A DNA stretch of 64,000 bases from Azonexus hydrophilus (GTDB lineage: Bacteria > Pseudomonadota > Gammaproteobacteria > Burkholderiales > Rhodocyclaceae), in the NCBI RefSeq assembly GCF_001956855.1, contig NZ_MTHD01000001.1:806001-870000 (forward strand). Reading direction: 5' to 3'. Positions 7,670 to 18,478 of the stretch are shown here, one piece after another; position 1 is the first letter of the stretch, and each line of letters starts with the position of its first letter. A program made the translations under genes and the position numbers. The notes beneath the pieces were generated by a model. It had not been told where the DNA came from. It worked only from the letters and a program-made list of their open reading frames with translations, and searched no databases.

Positions 7670-10003
7670 ATGTCAATCGACATGAGTCAGTTTTATCAGG
7701 TGTTCTTCGAGGAGTCGGAGGAGCACCTGGCGGCTATGGAATCGTTGTTGCTTGAACTGGATGTCGGTGATCCGGACCTTGAACAATTGAACGCTATTTT
7801 CCGGGCCGCCCATTCGATCAAGGGAAGCGCCGGCACCTTCGGTTTTACTGACCTCGCTGAAACCACGCACATCCTGGAGAATCTTCTCGACCGGATTCGC
7901 AAGATGGAACTGCCGCTGCGGGCAGATATGGTTGATGCCTTTCTGCAGGCGGGCGATGTGTTGCGCAGCATGCTGGATGCCCATCAAGGTCGGGGGGCGG
8001 TCGACCAGATGGCCGTAATCGCCATTTGCGACCGCTTGCGCCAGCTTTCCAGTGGCAATGCCGCACCGTCGTTGCCCGTGCCTGCACAGGCCGCAGAGGA
8101 TGAAGTGGCCGTGCGGATTCCGGAAGATACTGGACGCCGTCTTTTTGATATCCAGTTCGTGCCGACCGACATCGCAGCCAATGGCGTCGGGATAGAGAAT
8201 CTGCTCGATGAACTGCGCTCCTTGGGGGATCTGGAGATTGTCAGCCGCCCAGCGCCAGGAGAAACCGGCCCCGCCTACTGGGACCTGCGTTTGCTGACCG
8301 ATCAGTCGCGAGAGGTGTTTGCCGATCAGATCGATTTCATCGCCGAGAATGGTGCGTGGCGGATTGTCGAAGACAAGGCGGTTGCTGCCGATGGAACAAC
8401 GGCATTCGGGTTTTTTCCGGATTGCCCGGGCGTCCCTGACGAGCTGCGCGGCTATGGTTTCTTCCGTGGCAGTGGGCAGCGAAATGAAGCGGCGAAAGAG
8501 GAGGACGATGCCTACGGGTTTTTCGAGCCGCTGCCTGCCGTTGCTGCTGCACCGGTTGAGGACGACAGTTTCGGATTTTTCGAGCCGTTGCCTGCTTCTC
8601 CGGTAGCCAGTGAAACCAAGGACGACGGATACGGCTTTTTTGAACCCCTGCCGTCAGCGCCTGCCGTTATCGAGGAGGGGGAAGGTTTCGGATTCTTCGT
8701 GCCGATTCCGCCGCCGCCTGTACCCGCTGAAGTGCCCGTGGCCAGTGTGGTGGCCGAGCCGGCGCAGGTGGCGCTCGGCAAGCCGACAGAGCGTCAGGCT
8801 AAAACCGCTGTTGCTGCTTCTGGCGACTCATCGATCCGGGTCAGCATCGAGAAGGTCGACCAGTTGATCAATCTGGTCGGCGAACTCGTTATCACCCAGG
8901 CCATGCTGTTGCAAACCTCTGCCCAGATGCAGGAAACGGCACCGGAAAGGTTGCTTAACGGACTTGCCCAGCTGGAGCGCAATACGAGGGATTTGCAGGA
9001 GTCCGTGATGTCGATCCGGATGATGCCGATTTCCTTTGTCTTCTCGCGTTTTCCGCGCGTTGTTCGCGATCTGTCGGCAAAGCTCGGCAAACAGGTCGAA
9101 CTGAAAACTCTCGGCGAGACCACGGAACTCGACAAGAGCCTGATCGAGCGCATCACCGATCCGTTGACCCATTTGATCCGCAACAGTCTCGACCATGGTA
9201 TCGAGTCGCCGGAGAAACGTGTGGCGGCAGGCAAGAGCCCGACCGGTACGATTACCCTGAAAGCCTATCATCAGGGGGGCAATATCGTCATTGAAGTGGG
9301 TGACGATGGTGCCGGTCTGCCGCGCGAGAAAATCCTGCAGAAGGCGCGCGAGCGCGGCTTGCCGGTTTCCGAGCAAATGACCGACCAGGAAGTGTTCCAC
9401 CTGATTTTCGAGGCCGGTTTCTCGACAGCCGATCAGGTGACCGATGTGTCCGGGAGAGGGGTGGGCATGGACGTCGTCCGCCGCAATATCCAATCGATGG
9501 GGGGGCGCGTCGAAATCGATTCGATGTTCGGCATTGGTACGCGCATGACGGTACGTCTGCCGCTGACGCTGGCAATTCTTGACGGCATGTCGGTAGCGGT
9601 TGGCGATCAGATTTATATTCTGCCGCTTTCTTATGTGCTCGAGTCACTGCAGCCGATGCCCGGTGACATCAAGACCTTGTCCAACCAGGCACGGGTGGTC
9701 CAGGTTCGCGGAGAATACCTGCCTGTTGTCGTGCTGCATGAAATGTTCCGTCTCAAGTCGGCATGGAATGACTTCACGCAGGGCATCATGGTCGTTCTTG
9801 ACGCCGACGGCGCGCGGGTCGCATTGTTCGTGGACGCGCTGCTCGGACAGCACCAGGTGGTCATCAAGAGTCTGGAGGCGAATTACCGCAAGGTGCCGGG
9901 GATTTCAGGTGCGACCATCATGGGCGATGGTCATGTGGCGCTGATCCTGGATGTCTCGGCGATTGCCGGGATGGCCAGAACAAATATGCAGAAAGCCGGA
10001 TAA
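7670..10003 (+). CDS. cheA: Chemotaxis histidine kinase CheA (first copy, with GFF-repeat linker)
   Basis: Large 777-aa kinase. The P1 Hpt domain (about residues 1-110) carries phosphorylatable H48 in AAHSIKGSAG. A P2-like domain lies at about residues 145-240. An unusual linker (245-350) bears six GFF motifs. A P3 dimerisation segment starts near residue 388 (VDQLINLVGELVITQ), followed by the P4 HATPase (N box HLIRNSLDHG, G boxes DDGAGLP and GRGVGMDVV) and a C-terminal CheW-like P5. Strong GAGGAGGAAG ribosome-binding site. In one run with cheY, cheW, two receptors and cheRDB, so this is the kinase of that module. Confidence 0.97.
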   Translation: MSIDMSQFYQVFFEESEEHLAAMESLLLELDVGDPDLEQLNAIFRAAHSIKGSAGTFGFTDLAETTHILENLLDRIRKMELPLRADMVDAFLQAGDVLRSMLDAHQGRGAVDQMAVIAICDRLRQLSSGNAAPSLPVPAQAAEDEVAVRIPEDTGRRLFDIQFVPTDIAANGVGIENLLDELRSLGDLEIVSRPAPGETGPAYWDLRLLTDQSREVFADQIDFIAENGAWRIVEDKAVAADGTTAFGFFPDCPGVPDELRGYGFFRGSGQRNEAAKEEDDAYGFFEPLPAVAAAPVEDDSFGFFEPLPASPVASETKDDGYGFFEPLPSAPAVIEEGEGFGFFVPIPPPPVPAEVPVASVVAEPAQVALGKPTERQAKTAVAASGDSSIRVSIEKVDQLINLVGELVITQAMLLQTSAQMQETAPERLLNGLAQLERNTRDLQESVMSIRMMPISFVFSRFPRVVRDLSAKLGKQVELKTLGETTELDKSLIERITDPLTHLIRNSLDHGIESPEKRVAAGKSPTGTITLKAYHQGGNIVIEVGDDGAGLPREKILQKARERGLPVSEQMTDQEVFHLIFEAGFSTADQVTDVSGRGVGMDVVRRNIQSMGGRVEIDSMFGIGTRMTVRLPLTLAILDGMSVAVGDQIYILPLSYVLESLQPMPGDIKTLSNQARVVQVRGEYLPVVVLHEMFRLKSAWNDFTQGIMVVLDADGARVALFVDALLGQHQVVIKSLEANYRKVPGISGATIMGDGHVALILDVSAIAGMARTNMQKAG
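8405..8719 (+). repeat. Six-fold GFF motif array inside CheA
   Basis: In-frame peptide repeat with the core [YF]GFF at CheA residues 246, 262, 282, 301, 321 and 340. Spacings are 16, 20, 19, 20 and 19 residues. Units 3-5 read GFFEPLP, unit 6 GFFVPIP, and units 1-2 are degenerate. Units are separated by Ala/Pro- and Glu/Asp-rich spacers. The regular spacing and conserved aromatics suggest short linear docking motifs in a disordered linker; no function is established by the sequence. Confidence 0.9.
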
Positions 10004-10021
10004 ACGGCAGATGAGGAGCGA

Positions 10022-10522
10022 ATGATGGAAGTCATGATGCAGGGGGCGGCGGCCGGCGAGGATGATCTGGTGGCCAGTGAATTCCTGACCTTCACGCTGG
10101 GCAGCGAGGAGTATGCAATCGATATCCTGAAAGTTCAGGAGATCCGCGGCTACGAGACGCCAACGCTGATCGCCAATGCGCCACCCTTCATCAAGGGGGT
10201 GATCAACCTGCGCGGCATCATCGTCCCCATCGTTGATCTGCGTATCAAGTTCAATCTTGGCAAGGTCGAATACACGCCCTTCACCGTGGTCATCATTCTC
10301 AATATCGCAGGGCGGGTGATCGGGGCCGTCGTAGACAGCGTTTCCGACGTGTTGTCCTTGACCTCGGCGCAGGTCCGTCAGGCGCCGGATTTCTCCGGTT
10401 CATTCGACACCAAGTACATTCTGGGGCTGGCCAGCATCGATCAGCGCATGTTGATCGTCACCGATATCGAGCGTCTGATGACCAGTGCCGATATGGAACT
10501 GATCGAGGCCGCTGCCGAGTGA
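10022..10522 (+). CDS. cheW: Chemotaxis coupling protein CheW
   Basis: CheW scaffold of 166 aa that links receptor tips to CheA P5. The two-subdomain SH3-like fold is recognisable from [21 protein letters not shown], the [19 protein letters not shown] core and a VDSVSDVL segment. The start at 10022 follows GATGAGGAGCGA; several in-frame ATGs (10025, 10034, 10037) follow closely. It sits between cheA and the receptors and is the only stand-alone CheW in the window, so it may serve both CheA proteins. Confidence 0.97.
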   Translation: MMEVMMQGAAAGEDDLVASEFLTFTLGSEEYAIDILKVQEIRGYETPTLIANAPPFIKGVINLRGIIVPIVDLRIKFNLGKVEYTPFTVVIILNIAGRVIGAVVDSVSDVLSLTSAQVRQAPDFSGSFDTKYILGLASIDQRMLIVTDIERLMTSADMELIEAAAE

Positions 10523-10544
10523 GCGGATACCTGAGGGAGGCAAA

Positions 10545-12935
10545 ATGTTGAATGTGCGCAATTTCAGGATAGGCAGCCGGCTGATCGCAACGACGGTGGG
10601 CGCGCTTGGCTTGATGATCGCCTTTGTACTTGTCGCTTTGATCAGCCTAGGGTTGATTGGTGACAAAGTGCAGACGATTGCGGTCGACAACAACCAGGGC
10701 ATGGAATTGGCTCGCGAAATGCAGGGCCATATTGACAGTCTTGGCCTGCATGCGCGCAATGCGCTGCTCTACGAGGAAATTGTCCGTCAGCGGGAAGAGG
10801 AGCAGGGGGTGGCGAGTGCCTTGCTGCGCTATCGGGAAAGTGCCGGGCAATTGGCTGGGATGCAGTTGGCCCCGCAGGCCCGGGAGATCCTGGTCCGCTT
10901 GCCGGCCTTCGCTGCTACTGCCGAAGATGCCCTGAAGCGATTGTTCGTGCTGGTCGGGGAGGGAAATCAGCCAGCAACGCAAGCACATTTCGCCGAGGTA
11001 CTTGGTCCGAACCTGCAGGCCTGGGAAGCAGGTGTGACCGAATTGGTCGCCGCACAGAAGGCGGCGAACCTCGCGGCACTTGATGAAATCGGTGCGATTC
11101 GCGGCAACGTGCAAATGATCCTGATCGGCCTGATCGTGCTTGCCGTGGTTGTGATGATTCCGTCTGGTCTGTGGGTGACCCGGGGGATCACCAACCCCCT
11201 GTCGGCCGCGGTTGATGTTGCTGAGTCGGTTGCGGCAGGGAATTTCGACAATCAGGTCGACTCGGACGGCAAGGATGAACCGGCCCATCTGCTGCAGACG
11301 CTGGCGCGCATGCAGGCCGATCTCAAGGTTCGCAGTACCAGCGAACGCCGGATAGCGGCCGAGGCCATGCGAATCAAGGTGGCACTGGATGTCGGTTCGA
11401 ACTGCGTGATGGTTGCCGATAACGATGGCATCATCATTTATTGCAATCGCGCAGTCCTGGAAATGATGCGCAGAGCTGAGTCGGATATCCGGCGGGAGCT
11501 GCCGGATTTCAGTGCTGATACCATTCTCGGTGCCAATTTCGACATTTATCACCGGAATGCTGCGCATCAGCGAAACCTGCTGGCGGGGCTGAGCGAGCCC
11601 ACCAGAAGCCAGATCAATGTGGGAGGTAGAACCTTTCTCCTGGTTGCCACGCCGGTTCTTGGCGAGCAGGGCGATCGTCTCGGAACGGTGGTCGAATGGC
11701 TGGATCGTACTGGTGAGGTGGCAATCGAACAGGAGGTGAGCGACATCATCGAGGCCGCGGCTGCGGGCGATTTTTCGCGGCGTATCGCACTTGGCGACAA
11801 GCAGGAGTTCTTTTTGAAGCTGTCGACCGGGATAAACCGCCTGCTCGAAGTGAATAGCCAGGCGCTGGAAGAGGTCGGTCGCATGTTGTCGCGTCTGGCT
11901 AGCGGGGATCTGACCGAGAAGATCGAAACGCCTTATCAGGGTTTGCTGGGTCGGGTTCGTGATGATGCGAACGGTACCGTCGACAATCTTCAGGAAATCG
12001 TGCTTTCGATCAAGCTCGCAACGGATGCGATCAATACCGCGGCGATGGAAATTGCCCAGGGCAATCAGGATCTTTCGGGGCGTACCGAGCAGCAGGCCTC
12101 CAGCCTCGAAGAAACAGCATCGAGCATGGAGGAACTGACCGGTACGGTGCACCAGAACGCCGAGAATGCGCGTCGTGCCAACGAACTGGCCGGCAATGCC
12201 CAGCGTGTTGCCGAACAGGGCGGGGAAGTCGTTGGTCAGGTGGTGACGACGATGAGCGCAATTCAACAATCAAGCAGCCGGATTGCCGACATCATCGGGG
12301 TCATCGACGGCATTGCCTTTCAGACCAATATCCTTGCATTGAACGCAGCAGTCGAGGCTGCGCGGGCCGGTGAGCAGGGGCGCGGTTTTGCGGTGGTTGC
12401 CACCGAGGTGCGCAACCTGGCCCAGCGCAGCGCGGCGGCGGCCAAGGAAATCAAGGGTTTGATTGCCGATTCCGTCAGCAAGGTCGCAGTCGGCAACAAA
12501 CTGGTTGATCAGGCCGGTTCAACGATGAATGAGGTGGTCGCGAGCATTCAAAGCGTGGCGAGGCTGATGGGCGATATTTCCGGGGCGACCCGGGAGCAGA
12601 GTTCGGGGATCGAGCAGGTTGGCCTCGCCATCAATCAGATGGATGAGGTGACGCAGCAGAATGCGGCCCTGGTCGAGCAGGCCGCGGCAGCTGCAGAAAG
12701 CTTGCAGGAGCAGGCGCAAAGCCTGGCGCAGGCGGTTTCAGCGTTCCGTCTGTCGGCGGTGGCGAAGCCGGCACTGCCGCTGGTCCCGGCAGCCTTGAAA
12801 CGGGAGCGGGATGTCCGTCAGGTTCTCGGGAAAAAGCTTGCTCCAGCGATGTTGACCGCAAAAAAACCACAGAAATTGACGTCGGGGCGTATCCCCGTCG
12901 TGTCCGCCCGTGAAGACGGCTGGACAGAGTTCTAA
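10545..12935 (+). CDS. Methyl-accepting chemotaxis protein (HAMP-PAS-HAMP type)
   Basis: 796-aa transmembrane receptor. TM1 (about residues 12-35) and TM2 (about 190-212) flank a roughly 150-residue helical periplasmic sensor. After TM2 come a HAMP domain, a PAS-like domain (about 280-395), further HAMP-like helices and the MA signalling domain with its hairpin tip ([20 protein letters not shown]). The C-terminus is GWTEF, matching the xWxxF pentapeptide that tethers CheR/CheB. The ligand cannot be predicted. It lies 22 bp after cheW. Confidence 0.95.
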   Translation: MLNVRNFRIGSRLIATTVGALGLMIAFVLVALISLGLIGDKVQTIAVDNNQGMELAREMQGHIDSLGLHARNALLYEEIVRQREEEQGVASALLRYRESAGQLAGMQLAPQAREILVRLPAFAATAEDALKRLFVLVGEGNQPATQAHFAEVLGPNLQAWEAGVTELVAAQKAANLAALDEIGAIRGNVQMILIGLIVLAVVVMIPSGLWVTRGITNPLSAAVDVAESVAAGNFDNQVDSDGKDEPAHLLQTLARMQADLKVRSTSERRIAAEAMRIKVALDVGSNCVMVADNDGIIIYCNRAVLEMMRRAESDIRRELPDFSADTILGANFDIYHRNAAHQRNLLAGLSEPTRSQINVGGRTFLLVATPVLGEQGDRLGTVVEWLDRTGEVAIEQEVSDIIEAAAAGDFSRRIALGDKQEFFLKLSTGINRLLEVNSQALEEVGRMLSRLASGDLTEKIETPYQGLLGRVRDDANGTVDNLQEIVLSIKLATDAINTAAMEIAQGNQDLSGRTEQQASSLEETASSMEELTGTVHQNAENARRANELAGNAQRVAEQGGEVVGQVVTTMSAIQQSSSRIADIIGVIDGIAFQTNILALNAAVEAARAGEQGRGFAVVATEVRNLAQRSAAAAKEIKGLIADSVSKVAVGNKLVDQAGSTMNEVVASIQSVARLMGDISGATREQSSGIEQVGLAINQMDEVTQQNAALVEQAAAAAESLQEQAQSLAQAVSAFRLSAVAKPALPLVPAALKRERDVRQVLGKKLAPAMLTAKKPQKLTSGRIPVVSAREDGWTEF

Positions 12936-12955
12936 TTCAGAAGAAGGGCAGATCC

Positions 12956-15769
12956 ATGCGTAATAACCAGCCTGTTAGCCAGAACGAAATCTTGTTGACT
13001 GCCACCAGCCTGATCGTCTCCAAGACTGATCTGAAAGGCCAGATAACCTATCTCAACAAGGATTTCATCGAGATCAGCGGTTTTTCGGAAGCGGAACTGA
13101 TCGGGCAACCGCACAATATCGTTCGCCATCCGGACATGCCGGCGGAAGCTTTTGCCGACATGTGGCGCGATCTCAAGGATGAGCGCCCATGGACCGGGCT
13201 GGTGAAAAACCGCTGCAAGAACGGTGACTTCTATTGGGTTCTCGCGACTGCCACGCCGATTCGGGAAAACGGCCAGGTAATCGGTTACATGTCCGTGCGT
13301 CGTCAGCCGACCCGGCAGCAGGTCGAGGCTGCTGAAAGCGCCTATCGTCTGTTCCGCGAAAAGCGTGCCGGCGGTCTGCGCATCCGCCATGGCGCGGTTG
13401 TCAACGGCGGGGCCGGGCTGTTTGCCGGTTGGTCGCTGCGACAGAAACTGTTTGCCGGTTTTGCGACCATGCTGCTGGCGATGGTGCTGGTTGCCGGTCT
13501 GGGTGTCTGGGGTATCGGACAGACCCATCAAAGCTCGGTGAATCTGAATGATGACGGTATCAAGCCGACCCAGGCGCTTGCCGTGATCGGTCGTCTGATG
13601 GCGGAAAACCGCAGCCAGGTACTGTTGACCCTGCAGCACGATCCCGAAGGTCGTTACGCCAGTCTGCATGATCACAATGTCGAATTCCATACCCGGCAGA
13701 TCGATGCCAACATTGCCGAAATATCCCGGCAGTGGGCGTTGTTTACGCAGCAGATATCCTCGGAAAGCCAGCAGAAGCTGGCGGATGAGTTCCAGGAAGC
13801 ACGCATGCGCTATGTCAAGGAAGGCCTGTTGGCCGCCAAGGAGGCTTTACTCGCCGGGCGTTTTGATGAAGCAAACATGATCACGCTGGGCAAGATCAAT
13901 CCGACCTATACAGCCGCGGCGGCCAAGGCTGAGCTGCTCTTTCAGAAACAGGCAGAGGATGCGCAACAACTGGTGGCGGATGGCGAGGCCTTGTATCGCA
14001 CCGAACTGACCTGGATCGTTGCCATCCTGTTGCTGGCGCTGATCGCCGGTGTCTGGATCGCAACGGCGATCACCCGCTCGATCACGCGGCCGATCAACGA
14101 CATCATTGCCACCTTCCAGTCGCTGGCAAACGGCGATTTCACCCGAAACGTCGATATCTCGCGCAACGATGAAATGGGCAAGATATTGCAGGGTCTGCAG
14201 TCCATGCAGATCCAGCAGGGCTTCAATGTGGCGGAAGCACAGCGTGTCGCCAACGACAATCTGCGGATTCGTATCGCGCTGGATTGTGTCAGTTCGAACC
14301 TGCGTATTGCCGATGATGATGGTGTCGTGCTTTATGCCAACAAGGGTTTGCAGAGTACCCTGCGCCGGATCGAGCCGGCGATGCGCGAGCGCCAGCCCGG
14401 TTTCTCGGTCGACCGCTTTGTCGGCAGCAATATCGGTGATTTCTACGCTGATCCAAAGGCTGCGCTACGCAGCTTGCGTGAATTGCAGGGGACGCGGAAC
14501 ACGGAAATGGAAATCGGCGGACGAATTTTCAATGTCGTCACTAATCCGATCGTTAACGATCGGGGCGAACGTCTCGGTACCGTGGGTGAATGGCTGGACC
14601 GGACGGCGGAGCTCAATGCGCAGCGACTGGTGGCTGACCTGATTCACCAGGCATCGGCGGGGAATCTGGAGGCTCGTCTTGATGCCGAGTCGCTGGAAGG
14701 GTTCTACAAGGAGCTCGGCAGCGGGATCAACAGCTTGCTGGGAACGACGGCATCGGCGGTCAATGAAATTGCCGATCTGTTGTCGCGTATCGCTGCCGGC
14801 GATCTGATGCATACGGTCGACACCGATTATCAGGGAACTTTCGGACGCCTGAAAACCGATGCCAACCAGACAGTCCTGCGTTTGCGTGAACTGGTCGGCG
14901 GCATTCAGGGGTCGGCCGAAATGATCAATGTTGCCGCCAAGGAAATTGCTTCCGGCAACCAGGATCTGTCAAGCCGTACCGAAGAGCAGGCAAGCAGCCT
15001 CGAAGAGACTGCTTCCAGCATGGAAGAGCTGACGGCCACCGTCAAACAGAACGCCGAAAATGCCCGTCAGGCCAACGAGCTGGCTGGTGGTGCCCAGCGT
15101 GTTGCCGAGCAGGGTGGCGAGGTGGTTGGTAAGGTGGTCGATACCATGGGTTCGATCCATCAGGCCAGCGCCAAGATTGCCGACATCATCGGGGTCATTG
15201 ACGGAATCGCTTTCCAGACCAACATCCTCGCACTGAATGCCGCGGTGGAAGCGGCACGGGCCGGTGAGCAGGGACGTGGCTTCGCGGTGGTGGCGACCGA
15301 AGTGCGCAATCTGGCGCAACGCAGTGCTGCTGCAGCCAAGGAAATCAAGGGGTTGATCTCCGATTCTGTCGGGCGCGTCGAGGCTGGCAGCAAGCTGGTC
15401 AACCAGGCCGGGGCGACGATGACCGAGATCATGAGCAGCATCAAGCGGGTTGCCCGGATCGTTACGGATATTGCCGAGGCCAGCCGTGAGCAGAGTGCAG
15501 GTATCGAACAGGTCAGCCTGGCAGTCAGTCAGATGGACGAAGTGACACAACAGAATGCCGCGCTTGTCGAGCAGGCTGCCGCCGCTGCGGAGAGCCTGGA
15601 AGAGCAGGCCGAGTCGATGGCGCGAGCCGTATCGGTCTTCAAACTTTCCGCCGAACGTGCCCCAGCTTTGTCTGCGCCTGCGGTTGCTACCATCGAGCAC
15701 CGCACTCCTCCGCGTGAAAAAATGCGCAGCCTGCCAGCCAGTCTTGACGATGAATGGGAAGAGTTCTGA
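12956..15769 (+). CDS. Aer-like methyl-accepting chemotaxis protein with N-terminal PAS
   Basis: 937-aa receptor. An N-terminal cytoplasmic PAS domain (about residues 20-115) has Aer-like features ([29 protein letters not shown]), suggesting redox or energy sensing through a flavin. TM1 (about 160-187), a helical extracytoplasmic sensor, TM2 (about 350-375), HAMP, a second PAS-like domain and an MA signalling domain follow. The C-terminus EWEEF fits the xWxxF CheR tether. Its cytoplasmic half is closely similar to the preceding receptor, indicating a tandem duplication with a swapped sensor. FAD binding is inferred from Aer. Confidence 0.95.
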   Translation: MRNNQPVSQNEILLTATSLIVSKTDLKGQITYLNKDFIEISGFSEAELIGQPHNIVRHPDMPAEAFADMWRDLKDERPWTGLVKNRCKNGDFYWVLATATPIRENGQVIGYMSVRRQPTRQQVEAAESAYRLFREKRAGGLRIRHGAVVNGGAGLFAGWSLRQKLFAGFATMLLAMVLVAGLGVWGIGQTHQSSVNLNDDGIKPTQALAVIGRLMAENRSQVLLTLQHDPEGRYASLHDHNVEFHTRQIDANIAEISRQWALFTQQISSESQQKLADEFQEARMRYVKEGLLAAKEALLAGRFDEANMITLGKINPTYTAAAAKAELLFQKQAEDAQQLVADGEALYRTELTWIVAILLLALIAGVWIATAITRSITRPINDIIATFQSLANGDFTRNVDISRNDEMGKILQGLQSMQIQQGFNVAEAQRVANDNLRIRIALDCVSSNLRIADDDGVVLYANKGLQSTLRRIEPAMRERQPGFSVDRFVGSNIGDFYADPKAALRSLRELQGTRNTEMEIGGRIFNVVTNPIVNDRGERLGTVGEWLDRTAELNAQRLVADLIHQASAGNLEARLDAESLEGFYKELGSGINSLLGTTASAVNEIADLLSRIAAGDLMHTVDTDYQGTFGRLKTDANQTVLRLRELVGGIQGSAEMINVAAKEIASGNQDLSSRTEEQASSLEETASSMEELTATVKQNAENARQANELAGGAQRVAEQGGEVVGKVVDTMGSIHQASAKIADIIGVIDGIAFQTNILALNAAVEAARAGEQGRGFAVVATEVRNLAQRSAAAAKEIKGLISDSVGRVEAGSKLVNQAGATMTEIMSSIKRVARIVTDIAEASREQSAGIEQVSLAVSQMDEVTQQNAALVEQAAAAAESLEEQAESMARAVSVFKLSAERAPALSAPAVATIEHRTPPREKMRSLPASLDDEWEEF

Positions 15770-15770
15770 G

Positions 15771-16676
15771 ATGACCATCGATCCGAAACGACCGCTCCCG
15801 CCGATTGGTGGCCTGCGCAGTGAGTTGAGCAAGGCCTTGCCGCCCCGGGAAAGCGCCACGCGCGAGTTTGCGTTTTCCGATGCGGATTTCGAGCGCGTAC
15901 GCAAGCTGATCTATCAGCATGCTGGGATTTCCCTGTCGCCGGTCAAGAAGGACATGGTCTATTCGCGTCTGGCGCGACGCCTGCGGGCCTTGAACAAGGC
16001 CAGTTTCGGCGACTATCTGGATGGACTTGAACGCAACGGTGGCGATGAATGGGAGCGTTTCGTCAATTCGCTGACCACCAATCTCACCTCGTTTTTTCGC
16101 GAGCCACATCATTTCCCGATCTTTGCCGAACATCTGCGCAAACTGGGAACCCGCCGTCCGATCAAAATCTGGTGTTCTGCAGCGTCGACCGGGGAAGAGC
16201 CTTACTCGATCGCGATGACAGTTGCGGAAACCTTTGGTACCGAGGCTTCACACGTCAGCATTATTGCCTCAGACCTCGATACCAACGTGCTGGCGACGGC
16301 ACAAAAAGGTGTCTATGCCATGGATCGTCTGGACAAGATGTCACCGGAGCGACTGCGGCGTTTTTTCCTGCGTGGTACCGGCAACCAGGATGGCTTTGCC
16401 GCTGTGCGCCCGGAATTGAAGCGCCTGATCGAGTTTCGCCGGATCAATCTGCTGGACTCAAGCTACCAGGTGAAAGGTCCGCTCGATGTCCTGTTCTGTC
16501 GCAATGTCATGATCTATTTCGACAAGCCGACGCAGTACAAGATACTGTCCCGTTTTGCCCCGATGATGCAGCCGGATGGTCTGATGTTTGCGGGGCATTC
16601 GGAAAGCTTCCTGCATGCGGCTGACTTGTTCAAGTCGCTGGGCAAGACAGTTTACGCGCTGGCCGGGGCTCGCTGA
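15771..16676 (+). CDS. cheR: Chemotaxis protein methyltransferase CheR
   Basis: SAM-dependent methyltransferase of 301 aa that methylates receptor glutamates. It has the N-terminal helical CheR domain (FERVRKLIYQHAGISL) and a catalytic domain with SAM motif CSAASTGEEPYS and the FCRNVMIYFD motif. The frame is open far upstream inside the receptor gene; the ATG at 15771, 1 bp after the receptor stop, gives the normal family length. The upstream receptors carry the xWxxF tether that its beta-subdomain would bind. Confidence 0.96.
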   Translation: MTIDPKRPLPPIGGLRSELSKALPPRESATREFAFSDADFERVRKLIYQHAGISLSPVKKDMVYSRLARRLRALNKASFGDYLDGLERNGGDEWERFVNSLTTNLTSFFREPHHFPIFAEHLRKLGTRRPIKIWCSAASTGEEPYSIAMTVAETFGTEASHVSIIASDLDTNVLATAQKGVYAMDRLDKMSPERLRRFFLRGTGNQDGFAAVRPELKRLIEFRRINLLDSSYQVKGPLDVLFCRNVMIYFDKPTQYKILSRFAPMMQPDGLMFAGHSESFLHAADLFKSLGKTVYALAGAR

Positions 16677-16688
16677 AAAAGGACACGC

Positions 16689-17297
16689 GTGCAGCACGCT
16701 TACGACGAACATCTGGCGACCAACCGCTACTTTGACCGGCATTTCGAAGCAGATGCAGCCAAAATATTGCCTGGGGAATATTACGTTTCCGACCAGGGCA
16801 TGCTGTTGGTGACCGTCCTTGGCTCCTGTGTGGCGGCGTGTATCCGTGATGTCGAGGCCGGCATCGGCGGCATGAATCACTTCATGCTGCCGGACGACGG
16901 CGGCCGCAGCGAAACCGTGGGTACCTCGGCGCGCTATGGTTCCTACGCCATGGAAGTCTTGATCAACCATCTGCTGAAGATGGGAGCCCGGCGCAATCGC
17001 CTGGAAGCCAAGGTTTTTGGTGGCGGCGCAGTAATGGCCAGTCTGGCGAGCAGCAACGTCGGTGTGCGTAATGCGGAATTCGTCCTCAATTACCTGAAGA
17101 CGGAAAAAATTCCCATCGTCGCCAAGGATCTGCTCGACTCGTACCCGCGCAAGGTTTATTACTTTCCCCAAAACGGGAGGGTGCTGGTCAAGAAACTTCA
17201 CCGCGTGCATAACGAAACCTTGTTCAGTCGCGAGCGCGATTACAAGGCGCGTCTCTCCGGTTCTTCACTGGAAGGCGATGTGGAGTTGTTTATCTGA
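16689..17297 (+). CDS. cheD: Chemoreceptor glutamine deamidase CheD
   Basis: 202-aa CheD, which deamidates receptor glutamines and may bind CheY-P or CheC in other species. Catalytic residues are visible: C47 in LGSCVAAC and H64 in GGMNHFMLP; a Thr/Ser-rich region ([10 protein letters not shown]) follows in the expected place. The start is GTG at 16689, 12 bp after the cheR stop. No cheC is present in the window, so CheZ is the only phosphatase seen. Confidence 0.95.
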   Translation: MQHAYDEHLATNRYFDRHFEADAAKILPGEYYVSDQGMLLVTVLGSCVAACIRDVEAGIGGMNHFMLPDDGGRSETVGTSARYGSYAMEVLINHLLKMGARRNRLEAKVFGGGAVMASLASSNVGVRNAEFVLNYLKTEKIPIVAKDLLDSYPRKVYYFPQNGRVLVKKLHRVHNETLFSRERDYKARLSGSSLEGDVELFI

Positions 17298-17322
17298 TGT
17301 TTGGAATTTGTTTCGGTGCCGG

Positions 17323-18402
17323 ATGATGACGAAAACCCGTGTCCTGATTGTGGATGATTCTGCCTTGATGCGCGGCTTGCTGAGCGCGATGATCAATGGC
17401 GTTGCCGACCTGGAAGTGGTTGGTGCGGCACCGGATGCACAGACCGCGCGCGAGTTGATCAAGACGCTCAATCCGGATGTCCTGACGCTCGACGTGCACA
17501 TGCCGGGTATGGATGGGCTCGAATTCCTCGACCGCCTGATGCGCCTGCGACCCATGCCGGTTGTCATGGTCTCGTCGTATACCAACGCAACATCTGAAAC
17601 CACGCTCAAGGCGCTGGAACTGGGGGCGGTGGATTTTATTGGCAAACCGCGCACCGACGCAGCCCAAACGATGGAGCTCTATGCAGAAGAACTGGCTGAA
17701 AAAATTCGGGCGGCGCGTACGGCGCGTGTCCGGGGACGTTCCTTTCCCCATTCAACTTCTTCCGTGCCACCGGCGCAGCGCACCGTGCCAGTAAGTACGT
17801 CGAGCCACGCCCCTGCCGGTATGGCGTCCGGATCCGGGAAAATCATCTTTCTGGGGGCGTCGACCGGAGGAACCGAGGCTATCAAGGAATTTCTCCTGGG
17901 GATACCGGCCAATTGCCCTCCGATCCTGATCGTTCAGCACATGCCGGAAACTTTCACTTCATCGTTCGCCCGTCGTCTTGATGGACTGTGTGCTCCCCGG
18001 GTGATTGAAGCACAGGGCAACGAGCGTGTTGAAGCCGGGACCGTATATATTGCACCCGGGCACTCGCACATGCTGATTCGCAGGACTGGTGCTGGTCTGG
18101 TGACGGAGTTGTCTGCTGCTGAACCGGTCAATCGTCATCGGCCATCAGTCGATGTCCTGTTCGATTCGGCGGCTCAGGTCGTTGGCCGGCAGGCCATCGG
18201 TGTCATCCTCACCGGCATGGGGAAGGATGGTGCTCAGGGCATGCTGCGGATGCGTCAGGCGGGAGCCAAGACCTTCGGCCAGGACGAGGCCAGCTGCGTT
18301 GTTTACGGGATGCCGCGCGAGGCATTTTTGATTGGCGCCGTCGAAGAGCAATGTGCCCTCGACGACATGGCGCGCCGGGTGATTGCAGCGGTTCCCCGCT
18401 GA
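17323..18402 (+). CDS. cheB: Chemotaxis-specific methylesterase/deamidase CheB
   Basis: 359-aa two-domain response regulator. The receiver domain has phosphoacceptor D57 ([12 protein letters not shown]), a linker spans about residues 135-170, and the methylesterase domain carries the S180/H206/D302 triad ([24 protein letters not shown]). It removes receptor methyl groups when phosphorylated by CheA. ATG 17323 or 17326 is preferred over the upstream ATG at 17278, which lies inside cheD. It closes the first chemotaxis run; a gap of 76 bp follows. Confidence 0.96.
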   Translation: MMTKTRVLIVDDSALMRGLLSAMINGVADLEVVGAAPDAQTARELIKTLNPDVLTLDVHMPGMDGLEFLDRLMRLRPMPVVMVSSYTNATSETTLKALELGAVDFIGKPRTDAAQTMELYAEELAEKIRAARTARVRGRSFPHSTSSVPPAQRTVPVSTSSHAPAGMASGSGKIIFLGASTGGTEAIKEFLLGIPANCPPILIVQHMPETFTSSFARRLDGLCAPRVIEAQGNERVEAGTVYIAPGHSHMLIRRTGAGLVTELSAAEPVNRHRPSVDVLFDSAAQVVGRQAIGVILTGMGKDGAQGMLRMRQAGAKTFGQDEASCVVYGMPREAFLIGAVEEQCALDDMARRVIAAVPR

Positions 18403-18418
18403 TATTTGAAGACGGGGC

Positions 18419-18446
18419 TTGCTGGAATCGACGAAAGTATTAAACT
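18419..18446 (+). promoter_or_regulatory. Candidate promoter ahead of the STAS-cheV-cheZ-cheA run
   Basis: TTGCTG (18419-18424) and TAAACT (18441-18446) with a 16-bp spacer lie in the 76-bp gap between cheB and the STAS gene. It is a moderate sigma-70-like match and may mark the start of the second chemotaxis transcription unit. Confidence 0.35.
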
Positions 18447-18478
18447 AGGTCGGGATTTGGTATTTTTTAGGAATTGCA

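Noticed and set aside
10647-12269. 540-aa open frame antisense to the first receptor
   Set aside because: It is a codon-usage shadow of a clear receptor gene: no domain, no ribosome-binding site, and the protein is His/Arg/Gln-rich as expected from antisense reading of a GC-rich gene.
12050-15600. Recent duplication or recombination between the two receptor genes
   Set aside because: The proteins are very alike in the MA domain, but synonymous positions differ often, so the similarity reflects an old duplication and domain constraint rather than a recent event.
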